A stretch of 64,000 bases of DNA from Cellulomonas pakistanensis (GTDB lineage: Bacteria > Actinomycetota > Actinomycetes > Actinomycetales > Cellulomonadaceae): NCBI RefSeq assembly GCF_016862755.1, contig NZ_BONO01000004.1, positions 124,001 through 188,000 on the forward strand, in the 5' to 3' direction. Under the pieces are notes generated by a model, which was given only the letters and a program-made list of their open reading frames with translations, had not been told where the DNA came from and did not search any database. A program made the translations under genes and the position numbers. Of the stretch, positions 10,065-18,103 are shown piece after piece. Every line of letters starts with the position of its first letter. The stretch's first letter is position 1.

Positions 10065-11729
10065 TCAGCCGGTCGGGTGATCCCGGGCGTCGTCCGGGCA
10101 GGCGCCGTCGCCCTCGGGCGTGTCCGCCGGGGCGCCCGACGGCAGGGCCACGCGGACCGTCGCGCCGCCGCCCGGGGTCTGCGAGATGGCGACGTCGCCG
10201 TGGTGCGCCGCCACGATCGCGGCCACGATCGCCATGCCGAGCCCGGCGCCGCCGCCGGTGCCGTCGCCCTCGCGGGTACGGCTGGGGTCGACCCGGTAGA
10301 ACCGCTCGAACACCCGCGCGGCGTGCTCGGGGGCGATGCCGGGGCCGTGGTCCCGGACCTCGATGACGACGCGGTCGCCGACCCGCCCGACGCCGATCTC
10401 GGCGGGCGTGCCCGCCGGGGTGTGCCGGGCGACGTTGCCGACCAGGTTGGCGACGACCTGGCGCAGCCGGGCCTCGTCGCCGCGCACCACCGTGGCGGGC
10501 AGGTCGCCGACGGCGCCCGGTGCGCCCGCGGGGGCGTCGGCCAGCGGCCCGACCCGCACCTCGCGCGTCGGGTCGATCGCCCGCAGGTCGTGCGCCGCGT
10601 CGGTCGCCAGCACGGCGAGGTCGACGGGCTCCGCGCGGCCGGGCCGGTCGGCGTCGAGCCGGGCGAGCGCCAGCAGGTCCTCGACCAGCCCGCCCATCCG
10701 GGTCGCCGACTGCTCGATGCGCCGCATGGTGTCGTCGACCTGGTCCTTCTCGGTGAGCGCGCCCATCCGGTACAGCTCGCCGTAGCCGCGGATCGCGGCC
10801 AGCGGGGTGCGCAGCTCGTGCGAGGCGTCGGCGACGAACCGGCGCATCCGCTCCTCGGAGCGGGTGCGCGCGTCGAAGGCCGTCTCGATCTGGGCGAGCA
10901 TCGAGTTCAGCGCGGCGCCGAGCCGGCCGACCTCGGTGGTCTCCGGGGCGGCCGGCACACGCTGGGACAGGTCGCCGGCGGCGATCTGCGCGGCGGTGCC
11001 CTCGATCTCGCGCAGGCCGCGCAGCGACCGCCGCACCGCCCAGGTGCCGACGACCGCGCCGATGACGACGATGGCGGCGGCCGAGGTCCACAGCAGGATC
11101 GCGGCCTGCCGCACCGTGCCCTGGACGTCGCCGAGCGGCTCGGCGTACAGCAGGTAGCCGATCACGGTCCGCTCGCCGGTGGAGCCCTTGCTCACGATCG
11201 GGGTGACGATGCCGCGCCAGGCGGAGCCGCGCACGTCGCTCGTCATGGTCACGGTCCTGGCGCGCGTCAGCGTCGCGGTGTCCAGGTCGGGCAGCCGCGG
11301 CTCGCCGTACTTCGAGGTGGTGCTCGGCCCGGGTGTCATCTCGACCGCGTCGCCGTCGATCTCGGCGCGCAGGGCGTAGTCGAAGGCGCCCCAGGCGTAG
11401 GTGCCCTTGAGCGCGTCGAGGCTGCCGGTCGCGCCGTAGACCTCCCCGACGTGCTCCTTGTACGTCTCGTTCGCGGCGACCAGGCGCTCGTCGAACTGCT
11501 CCACCAGGAAGCGGGACAGCAGCGTGGTCGTCGCCGTGCCGGCGATGCCGAGCCCCATCGCCAGCAGCACCGTCGTGATCCCCACCAGCCGCGCGAGCAG
11601 CGGCGTCCGCGCCCACACGTCCCGGACCCGGCGCACCACGCCGTCGACCGCCCCGCGCGCCCCGCCGTCGCGCCCTCCGTCCGCCGCCGCCCCCTCCGGC
11701 GCCTCCCGCGCCGGCGACGTCGTGGTCAC
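10065..11729 (-). CDS. Sensor histidine kinase, OmpR-partner type
   Basis: 554 residues from GTG 11729. The cytoplasmic N-tail is about 45 residues. Helix 1 (LVGITTVLLAMGLGIAGTA, 48-66) is followed by an extracytoplasmic sensor region (67-208) and helix 2 (AAILLWTSAAAIVVIGAVVGTWAV, 209-232). Then come a HAMP domain (about 233-290) and HisKA with FVADASHELRTPLAAIRGYGEL (phosphoacceptor His304). The HATPase_c boxes are N (VVANLVGNVARHT), G1 (VRDHGPGI) and G2 (GGAGLGMAIV). All catalytic boxes look intact. The start overlaps the response-regulator stop by 4 bp (GTGA). The stimulus is unknown. Confidence 0.93.
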   Translation of the reverse strand: MTTTSPAREAPEGAAADGGRDGGARGAVDGVVRRVRDVWARTPLLARLVGITTVLLAMGLGIAGTATTTLLSRFLVEQFDERLVAANETYKEHVGEVYGATGSLDALKGTYAWGAFDYALRAEIDGDAVEMTPGPSTTSKYGEPRLPDLDTATLTRARTVTMTSDVRGSAWRGIVTPIVSKGSTGERTVIGYLLYAEPLGDVQGTVRQAAILLWTSAAAIVVIGAVVGTWAVRRSLRGLREIEGTAAQIAAGDLSQRVPAAPETTEVGRLGAALNSMLAQIETAFDARTRSEERMRRFVADASHELRTPLAAIRGYGELYRMGALTEKDQVDDTMRRIEQSATRMGGLVEDLLALARLDADRPGRAEPVDLAVLATDAAHDLRAIDPTREVRVGPLADAPAGAPGAVGDLPATVVRGDEARLRQVVANLVGNVARHTPAGTPAEIGVGRVGDRVVIEVRDHGPGIAPEHAARVFERFYRVDPSRTREGDGTGGGAGLGMAIVAAIVAAHHGDVAISQTPGGGATVRVALPSGAPADTPEGDGACPDDARDHPTG

Positions 11730-12457
11730 GACCCGCTCGGGCGGCGCAGCATGTAGCCCACGCCGCGCTTGGTCTGGATCAGGGGGTCGACCTTCGTGCC
11801 GTCGGGGCGCTCGACCTGGTCGACCTTGCGGCGCAGGTACGAGATGTAGGACTCGACGATGTTGGCGTCGCCGCCCCAGTCGTACTGCCAGACGTGGTCG
11901 AGGATCTGCGCCTTCGACAGCACGCGGCCGGGGTTGAGCAGCAGGTAGCGCAGCAGCTTGAACTCGGTGGGGGACAGGTCGACGACCTGCCCGGCCCGCC
12001 GGACCTCGTGGCTGTCCTCGTCGAGCTCGAGGTCCTCGTAGGACAGCACGCTGGTGGACTCGACCTCGGCGCGGGTGCGGCGCAGCACGGCGCGGATGCG
12101 CGCGACGACCTCCTCCAGGCTGAACGGCTTGGTGACGTAGTCGTCGCCGCCCACGGTGAGGCCGGTGATCTTGTCCGCGGTGTCGTCGCGCGCGGTGAGG
12201 AACAGGACCGGCACGTGCTGGCCCTTGTCCCGCAGCCGGCGGGTGACGGTGAACCCGTCCATGTCGGGCAGCATGACGTCGAGCACCAGCAGGTCGGGCT
12301 GGACCTGCCTGGCGAGGCGGAGCGCGGCGCCGCCGTCGGCGGCCGCGTGCACCTCGAACCCGGCGAACCGCAGGGACGTCGCCAGGAGCTCGCGGATGTT
12401 CGGCTCGTCGTCCACGACGAGGAGCGTCGCCTCGGGGGTGCGGTCTGCTGCGGTCAC
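11726..12457 (-). CDS. Response regulator, OmpR/PhoB family
   Basis: 243 residues from GTG 12457. The receiver domain has the acidic pair VVDDEPN (15-18), phospho-acceptor Asp60 in VLDVMLPDMDG, Thr in FLTARDD and Lys in YVTKPF. The C-terminal winged helix is recognised by DLSPTEFKLLRYLLLNPG and ESYISYLRRKVD with the RGVGYML end. It should bind DNA as a dimer when phosphorylated by the kinase encoded directly behind it. It is divergent from the amidotransferase gene, with 79 bp between. Target genes cannot be inferred. Confidence 0.95.
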   Translation of the reverse strand: MTAADRTPEATLLVVDDEPNIRELLATSLRFAGFEVHAAADGGAALRLARQVQPDLLVLDVMLPDMDGFTVTRRLRDKGQHVPVLFLTARDDTADKITGLTVGGDDYVTKPFSLEEVVARIRAVLRRTRAEVESTSVLSYEDLELDEDSHEVRRAGQVVDLSPTEFKLLRYLLLNPGRVLSKAQILDHVWQYDWGGDANIVESYISYLRRKVDQVERPDGTKVDPLIQTKRGVGYMLRRPSGS

Positions 12458-12522
12458 CGCCCCAGTGTGCGCCCGGAGGCTGGGTGCTTCCTGGGAGCGA
12501 CCTGTCCGCGCGCGGATCGCGG

Positions 12523-12528
12523 TACGGT
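12523..12528 (+). promoter_or_regulatory. -10 element, leaderless transcript of the amidotransferase
   Basis: TACGGT lies 8 bases before the GTG at 12537, with no ribosome site. It sits in the 79-bp divergent gap with the response-regulator gene. Confidence 0.5.
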
Positions 12529-12536
12529 ACGGCCCC

Positions 12537-13307
12537 GTGAGTGCAGCCGATTCTCCCACCGGTTCCCTGACGCCCGTCGTGACCGTCGTCCAGCTCGACG
12601 CCGCGGTGCCCCTCGACCGGTTCGCCGACCACCTCGACGGGGTGGACGTCCGCCTGGTCCGCGCGTACGCGGGCGAGGACCCGGGCGACGCCGCGGACCT
12701 GGACGGCCTCGTCGTCCTGGGCGGGAACATGTCCGCCCACGACGAGCACGAGCCGGGCATCCCCGCCACGCGCGCCCTGCTGGCCGGGGCCGCGCGCGCC
12801 GGCGTGCCGACGCTCGGCATCTGCCTGGGCGCCCAGCTGCTGGCCGTCGCGACCGGCGGCCGGGTCGACGTCGCCGCCCCTCCCGGGCGCGAGGCCGGGA
12901 TCGTCGACGTCCGCTGGCGCCCCGAGGCCGCCGCCGACCCGCTCGTCGGCGACCTGGCCGCCGACGCCGAGCGCGACGCGACGCGCAGCACCCCGATGCC
13001 GACCATGCACGCGGACGCGGTCGTGGACCTGCCGCGGAACGCGACCTGGCTCGCGGCGTCCCGCACGTACCCGTACCAGGCGTTCCGGATCGGCGACGCG
13101 GCCTGGGGGCTGCAGTTCCACCCCGAGGCCTCGCCCGCGCTGATGGACGCCTGGTCCGTCGACGCCGGCGACGCCCCCGAGGAGCGCGCCGCGATCGCCG
13201 AGGCCGTGACCGCCGCGGACGAGCGGGTGCGCGCGGACGGCGCCCGGATCGCCCGGACGTTCGCCGGCCTGGTGGCCGTGCGGGCCGCGGAGCGCGAGAC
13301 GGTCTGA
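12537..13307 (+). CDS. Class I glutamine amidotransferase-like protein
   Basis: 256 residues from GTG 12537. GICLGAQLLA holds the nucleophile Cys (about 96), and LQFHPEAS holds the His and Glu of the triad, so it should hydrolyse glutamine to feed ammonia to a synthetase. GLVVLGGNMSAHD is the loop before the oxyanion hole. No synthase domain is attached and none lies beside it, so the acceptor is unknown; stand-alone GMP-synthase-like amidotransferases of this size are frequent in actinobacteria. It ends 14 bp before a strong bidirectional terminator. Confidence 0.88.
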   Translation: MSAADSPTGSLTPVVTVVQLDAAVPLDRFADHLDGVDVRLVRAYAGEDPGDAADLDGLVVLGGNMSAHDEHEPGIPATRALLAGAARAGVPTLGICLGAQLLAVATGGRVDVAAPPGREAGIVDVRWRPEAAADPLVGDLAADAERDATRSTPMPTMHADAVVDLPRNATWLAASRTYPYQAFRIGDAAWGLQFHPEASPALMDAWSVDAGDAPEERAAIAEAVTAADERVRADGARIARTFAGLVAVRAAERETV

Positions 13308-13321
13308 CCCCGGGACGCACG

Positions 13322-13355
13322 ACGGCCCGGCACCCCGCGCGGGGTGCCGGGCCGT
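13322..13355. terminator. Bidirectional terminator between the amidotransferase and pspA
   Basis: Perfect 15-bp inverted repeat (13322-13336 and 13341-13355), loop GCGC, between convergent genes. Confidence 0.85.
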
Positions 13356-13370
13356 GCTGCGTCCGGGGCC

Positions 13371-14135
13371 TCAGGCCTCGATCTGCGGCGTGACCGGGGT
13401 GCTGCCGAGCTGCTGCGGCTGGCCGCCGCCCTTGAGCGCGGCGAGCCGGGCCTCGATCTCGATCTGCGCGCCGTCGGCCTCGAGCTCGGCGAACTGCGAG
13501 TCGAGGGAGGACGCGGCGATCTCCGCCTGGCCCATCGCGAGGGCCTCCTCGCGGCGCACCTTCTCCTCGAAGCGGGCGAGCTCGCTGGTCGGGTCCAGCA
13601 CGTTGATCGACGAGATCGCGGTCTGCACCGTCTGCTGCGCCTGCGCCGACTTCTGCCGGGCGACGAGGGTGTCGCGGCGCTGCTTGAGCTGGCCGAGCTT
13701 GTCCTTCATCTGCGCCAGGCCGGCCTTGAGCTTCTCGACCGTCTCGCGCTGGGAGGCGATGAGCGGCTCGGCGTCGCGGACCTCGCCCTCCGAGGCGATC
13801 TGCTTGCCGAGCGCGACCTTGGCCAGGTTGTCGAACTTGTCGGCGTTCGCCGCGTCCCCGGCCTGGCGGTACTGGTCGGCGCGGGACGAGGCGGCGAGGG
13901 CCTTGGCGCCCCACTCGCGGGCCGCGGCGACGTCCTCGTTGTAGTCCTGCTCGGCGAGGCGCAGGTTGCCGATCGTCTGCGCGATGGCCTTCTCGGCCTC
14001 CGCGATCGAGTTCGTGTAGTCGCGGACCAGCTGGTCCAGCATCTTCTGCGGGTCCTCGGCCTGGTCGATCAGCGCGTTGATGTTCGCCCGCGCGAGCTGG
14101 GTGATCCGCCCGAAGATGCTCTGCTTCTCGGTCAT
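13371..14135 (-). CDS. pspA: PspA/IM30 (Vipp1) family envelope-stress protein
   Basis: 254 residues from ATG 14135 (MTEKQSIFGR), with GAGAGG 9 bases upstream. An in-frame ATG at 14174 would add 13 basic residues and cannot be excluded. The protein is a long alpha-helical coiled coil with the family's N-terminal amphipathic region (IFGRITQLARANINALIDQA) and AEDPQKMLDQLVRDY. Members polymerise on the inner membrane face and protect it under stress. It follows the TPM gene by about 42 bp on the same strand, so the two probably form one operon. Confidence 0.92.
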   Translation of the reverse strand: MTEKQSIFGRITQLARANINALIDQAEDPQKMLDQLVRDYTNSIAEAEKAIAQTIGNLRLAEQDYNEDVAAAREWGAKALAASSRADQYRQAGDAANADKFDNLAKVALGKQIASEGEVRDAEPLIASQRETVEKLKAGLAQMKDKLGQLKQRRDTLVARQKSAQAQQTVQTAISSINVLDPTSELARFEEKVRREEALAMGQAEIAASSLDSQFAELEADGAQIEIEARLAALKGGGQPQQLGSTPVTPQIEA

Positions 14136-14177
14136 CGCCTCGTGCCTCTCTCGTTTCCTGCGTCTGCCGAACATGTC

Positions 14178-16256
14178 CTAGAACCCGCCCCCGCGGCCGC
14201 CGCCGCCGAAGCCGCCACCGCCGCCGAACCCGCCGCCGCGCCCGCCGCCGCCGAAGCCGCCGCCGCCCCAGCTGCCGCCGTGCGCCCCGCCGCCGCCCCA
14301 GCCGCCGCCTCCGCCGCGCAGGATCGAGTCGATGAGGATGCCGCCGAGCACCATCCCCCCGATGTCGCCGAACCCGCCACCGCCGGGTCGTCCGCCGGGC
14401 CCGCCCCGGCGCTGCTGGTCGTACCAGTCGACGTCACGCTGCGCGAGCTGCTGCGCCTCGCGGACCAGCCGGTCGGCCTGCTGCGCCTGGCCCAGCGCGG
14501 TCTCCGGGTCGGTGTCCCGCTGGTCGACCGCGGCGCGGAACATCCGGCCGGCCTCGGCGAGCCGCGTGCGCGCCTCCGGGCCGACGGCACCGCGCCGGGT
14601 CTCGATGTAGTCGGTGGTGCCGCGCAGCGCGGAGTCCACCCGGCCGAGCGTCTGGTCGAGCAGCTGCCGGGCGCGGCCCGCGCGGTCCTGGGCCTCGCGC
14701 ATCGGGGCGAGCGCGCGGTCGATCGCGGCCTCGGCGTCGGTCAGCGCGCGCAGCGCGGCGAGCGGGTCGCCGTCGCCGGCCCGCGCGGCCCGGCCGGTCG
14801 TGATCGCGGCGCGGGCGGCCTCGGCGCGCGCCGCCACCTCGGGGTGCCGCGGGGCGAGCCGCTGCGCGTCGTCGACGTCGGACGAGATCGACGCGATCGC
14901 CGCGTCCAGCCGGGCGCCGATGGTGGCGAGCTCCGTGCCGGCGCGGTCCACGCCGTCGAGCAGCGTCCGGACCTGGCCCAGCGCCTCCTCGGCGGCCCGG
15001 GCGTACCGGACGGCGACCCCGCGGTCCCCGCCGGCGACGGCCGACCGGCCCTGCGCGAGCGCGGTGCCGACCTCGTCGAGCAGCGCCAGCGCCTGGTCCG
15101 GGTTGCCCTGCACCGAGGCGAGCGCGTCCGCGGGGTACCGCGCGGCGAGCGTGCCGAGCGTGGCGCGGGCCCCCTCGACCCGGGCCCGCAGGTCGGCCGC
15201 GGTGCGCTCGTGCGCGTCGAGGGCCTCCCCGGCGCGGGACTCGACGTCGCGCAGCCGGTCGAACGCGTCCTTCTGGGCGTCGAGCGCGGAGGACGCCCGA
15301 CCGACCACGTGCAGGATCCGGGTCGCGGTCTCGCGGACCTGCGGCTCGGTGTCCGGCACGTCGTCGTCCAGGGTCTGCCGCAGCCGGAACGCCTCGGTCA
15401 CGTCCGCCTTCGCGCGGGTGAGCACCTGCTCGAACTCGCGGGTGGCGTCGGGGCCGAACTGCGCCTGGGCGAACCCGAGCTCCTGCTCGGAGGCGCGCAG
15501 GGCGTCGTCGATGCCGACCAGCGCGGACGCGGACCGGCGGTCGAGCTCGGCGGTGGGCAGCGCGGCGAGCTCGTCGGCCGGGCCGGCGGGGGCCTGCGGG
15601 CCGCCCGGGAAGCGCCCCGGGACGCCGGCGCCGACGGCCTGCCGGCTCTGCCGGCGGCGGGACGACGCCCACGCGACCGCGCTGATCGCGGCGATGACGA
15701 CGAGGCCGCCGACGAACAGCCAGCCGAGCGCGGAGCCGCCCCCGCCGCCGGTGGCGGCCTCGCGCACCTCGTCCGCCGCGGTGACCGCGGCACCCGCCCA
15801 GTCCTCCTGGCTCAGGCGGTCCTCGACGTCGGCAGCGATCCGGTCCAGGTCGCCCCCGGACAGGCCGGGGACGCTCTCGGGCGCCAGCACGTAGGAGCGC
15901 TGCTCGGTGGCGACGGCGAGCACGAGGTCGTTCGAGCCGAGGCCGGTGAGGCTCGCGGTCTCGTCGACCCAGGCGATCCGGTCGCCGCTGAACTCGTCGA
16001 CGTACACCACGTACAGCTGGTACTGCGTCTCCGCGGACAGCTCGTCCAGGGCCGCCTGCACGGTGCTCTCGTGTCCGGACAGCGCGCCGACCTGGTCGGT
16101 GATCTCCCCGGTCAGGGCCAGCGGGTCGGCGGCCGGCAGCGGCGGCGCGGCGGGCGCCGCGGCGCCGGCCGGGGCGGCCCCGACCAGCAGCGGGGCGGCG
16201 AGCAGCACGGAGACCAGCGGGGCGGCGGCTGACCAGCCACGGGACGACGACGGCAC
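14178..16256 (-). CDS. TPM-domain membrane protein with long coiled coil and Gly-rich tail
   Basis: 692 residues. The start is GTG 16256, with AAAGGAT upstream; an earlier in-frame GTG lacks such a site. A signal peptide (to about residue 34) is followed by a TPM domain (about 40-165, with ALDELSAETQYQLYVVYVD and NDLVLAVATEQRSYV). One membrane helix follows (ALGWLFVGGLVVIAAISAVAW), then about 400 residues of charged Ala-rich helix. The C-terminal tail is nearly only Gly, Phe, Arg and Trp (GGGGFGGGGRGGGF). The TPM domain would face outside and the coiled coil inside, next to the cytoplasmic PspA encoded downstream. A membrane-stress or repair role is inferred. Confidence 0.88.
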   Translation of the reverse strand: MPSSSRGWSAAAPLVSVLLAAPLLVGAAPAGAAAPAAPPLPAADPLALTGEITDQVGALSGHESTVQAALDELSAETQYQLYVVYVDEFSGDRIAWVDETASLTGLGSNDLVLAVATEQRSYVLAPESVPGLSGGDLDRIAADVEDRLSQEDWAGAAVTAADEVREAATGGGGGSALGWLFVGGLVVIAAISAVAWASSRRRQSRQAVGAGVPGRFPGGPQAPAGPADELAALPTAELDRRSASALVGIDDALRASEQELGFAQAQFGPDATREFEQVLTRAKADVTEAFRLRQTLDDDVPDTEPQVRETATRILHVVGRASSALDAQKDAFDRLRDVESRAGEALDAHERTAADLRARVEGARATLGTLAARYPADALASVQGNPDQALALLDEVGTALAQGRSAVAGGDRGVAVRYARAAEEALGQVRTLLDGVDRAGTELATIGARLDAAIASISSDVDDAQRLAPRHPEVAARAEAARAAITTGRAARAGDGDPLAALRALTDAEAAIDRALAPMREAQDRAGRARQLLDQTLGRVDSALRGTTDYIETRRGAVGPEARTRLAEAGRMFRAAVDQRDTDPETALGQAQQADRLVREAQQLAQRDVDWYDQQRRGGPGGRPGGGGFGDIGGMVLGGILIDSILRGGGGGWGGGGAHGGSWGGGGFGGGGRGGGFGGGGGFGGGGRGGGF

Positions 16257-16296
16257 CCGACGATCCTTTCTCAGGGCGTGCACCCCTCGCAACGAG

Positions 16297-16328
16297 ACGG
16301 CCCGCCCGGGGGTTCCCGGGCGGGCCGT
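16297..16328 (-). terminator. Hairpin between the helicase and TPM genes
   Basis: Perfect 14-bp inverted repeat (16297-16310 and 16315-16328), loop GGTT. It lies 41 bases upstream of the TPM start and 80 bases past the helicase stop on the same strand, where it can end helicase transcription. Confidence 0.7.
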
Positions 16329-16333
16329 CAGGT

Positions 16334-16385
16334 CGGGTGGATCCACCCGGACGAGCGCGCCGGGTGTGTCCGTGCGGGTGGATCC
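16334..16385. promoter_or_regulatory. Palindrome CGGGTGGATCCACCCG and a nearby partial copy
   Basis: 16334-16349 is a perfect 16-bp palindrome. CGGGTGGATCC recurs at about 16375-16385. It lies between the helicase stop and the TPM-pspA operon, so it could be an operator for that operon or part of the helicase terminator. No known regulator motif is matched. Confidence 0.4.
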
Positions 16386-16408
16386 GCCGCGCGGTCGGGG
16401 TGTGCGGC

Positions 16409-18103
16409 TCAGGCCGGCTCCTCCGTCGCCTGCTCCAGGTCCTCGGCGTCGACGATCCGGTAGGCGTAGCCCTGCTCGGCCAGGAACCGCTGCCGGTGCG
16501 CCGCGAAGTCCTGGTCGACGGTGTCCCGCGCGACCACGGCGTAGAAGTGCGCCGTGCGGCCGTCGCCCTTGGGGCGCAGCAGCCGGCCGAGGCGCTGGGC
16601 CTCCTCCTGGCGGGAGCCGAACGACCCCGACACCTGGATGGCGACGGACGCCTCGGGCAGGTCGATCGAGAAGTTCGCGACCTTGGACACCACGAGCGTC
16701 GAGATCTCCCCGGCGCGGAACGCGTCGAACAGCCGCTGTCGCTCGGTCACGCTCGTCGACCCGGTGATGACGGGCGCGTCGATGTCGGCGGCCAGCTCCT
16801 CGAGCTGGTCGATGTACTGGCCGATCACCAGCAGCGGCTCGCCGCGGTGCTGCGCCACCAGCCGCTTCACGACCTCGGTCTTGCCCGGGGCGCTGGCCGC
16901 GAGGCGGTACTTGTCCTCGGGCTCGGCCGTCGCGTACAGCATCCGGTCCCGCTCGGGCAGGGTCAGCCGCACCTCGACGCAGTCGGCGGGCGCGATGTAG
17001 CCCTGCGCCTCGATGTCCTTCCACGGGGCGTCGTACCGCTTCGGGCCGATCAGGCTGAACACCTCGTCCTCGCGGCCGTCCTCGCGCACCAGGGTGGCGG
17101 TGAGGCCGAGGCGGCGGCGCGCCTGCAGGTCGGCGGTCATCCGGAAGATCGGCGCCGGGAGCAGGTGCACCTCGTCGTAGACGATGAGGCCCCAGTCGCG
17201 GGCGTCGAGCAGCTCCAGGTGCGGGTAGACGCCCTTCCGCTTGAGCGTGAGCACCTGGTAGGTCGCGATCGTCACCGGCCGGATCTCCTTGCGGGAGCCC
17301 GAGTACTCGCCGATCTCGTCCGGGGTCAGCGAGGTGCGGCGGATCAGCTCGTCGCGCCACTGCCGCGCGGACACGGTGTTGGTGACGAGGATGAGCGTCG
17401 TGGTCTTCGACCGGGCCATGGCGGCCGCGCCGACCAGGGTCTTGCCGGCGCCGCAGGGCAGCACCACGACGCCGGAGCCGCCGTGCCAGAACCCGTCCGC
17501 GGCCTCGGCCTGGTACGGCCGCAGCTGCCACGGGCGCGGGGCGCCGTCGGTGCCGAGGTCCGACTCGCCGGAGGTGTCCAGGTCGATGGGGTGCGCCTCG
17601 CCGTCGACGTAGCCGGCGAGGTCCTCCGCCGGCCAGCCGAGCTTCAGCAGCGCCTGCTTCAGCGTGCCGCGCTCGGAGGCGTGCACCACGACGTCGGTGT
17701 CGTCGATCCGCTCGCCGACCAGCCCGGCGGTGCGCTTGGAGCGCAGCACCTCGGCCAGCACCGCGGCGTCGAGGGCGTGCAGCACCAGCCCGTGCACCGG
17801 GTGCGCGACGAGCTGCAGCCGCCCGTACCGGGACATCGTCTCCGCGACGTCGACCAGCAGGGCGTGCGGCACCGGGTAGCGCGAGTACTCGAGCAGGGTG
17901 TCGACGACCTGCTCGGCGTCGTGGCCGGCGGCGCGGGCGTTCCACAGGCCCAGCGGGGTCAGCCGGTAGGTGTGCACGTGCTCGGGCGCACGCTCGAGCT
18001 CCGCGAACGGGGCGATCGCGCGGCGGCAGGCCTCGGCCTGGTCGTGGTCGACCTCGAGCAGGAGGGTCTTGTCGCTCTGGACGATCAGGGGTCCGTCGGT
18101 CAT
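16409..18103 (-). CDS. XPB/ERCC3-like superfamily 2 DNA helicase
   Basis: 564 residues. This is the bacterial relative of eukaryotic XPB, a 3'-5' DNA helicase or translocase. The N-terminal damage-recognition-like region covers about 1-190. Motif I is PCGAGKT (about 216-222), motif II DEVH (310-313), motif III LTATL followed by the RED-type loop (VREDGRED), and motif VI QRLGRLLRPKG. All are intact. The protein ends at an acidic tail. Its ATG overlaps the stop of the helicase-associated protein by 4 bp. This pair is conserved in actinobacteria (the Mycobacterium ercc3 region has it). A DNA-repair role is assumed by family. Confidence 0.95.
   Translation of the reverse strand: MTDGPLIVQSDKTLLLEVDHDQAEACRRAIAPFAELERAPEHVHTYRLTPLGLWNARAAGHDAEQVVDTLLEYSRYPVPHALLVDVAETMSRYGRLQLVAHPVHGLVLHALDAAVLAEVLRSKRTAGLVGERIDDTDVVVHASERGTLKQALLKLGWPAEDLAGYVDGEAHPIDLDTSGESDLGTDGAPRPWQLRPYQAEAADGFWHGGSGVVVLPCGAGKTLVGAAAMARSKTTTLILVTNTVSARQWRDELIRRTSLTPDEIGEYSGSRKEIRPVTIATYQVLTLKRKGVYPHLELLDARDWGLIVYDEVHLLPAPIFRMTADLQARRRLGLTATLVREDGREDEVFSLIGPKRYDAPWKDIEAQGYIAPADCVEVRLTLPERDRMLYATAEPEDKYRLAASAPGKTEVVKRLVAQHRGEPLLVIGQYIDQLEELAADIDAPVITGSTSVTERQRLFDAFRAGEISTLVVSKVANFSIDLPEASVAIQVSGSFGSRQEEAQRLGRLLRPKGDGRTAHFYAVVARDTVDQDFAAHRQRFLAEQGYAYRIVDAEDLEQATEEPA

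Noticed and set aside
14136..14174. Upstream ATG at 14174 as the pspA start
   Set aside because: It would add 13 very basic residues not found in the family. The ATG at 14135 has a ribosome site and the conserved MTEKQSIFGR opening, although the longer form is not excluded.
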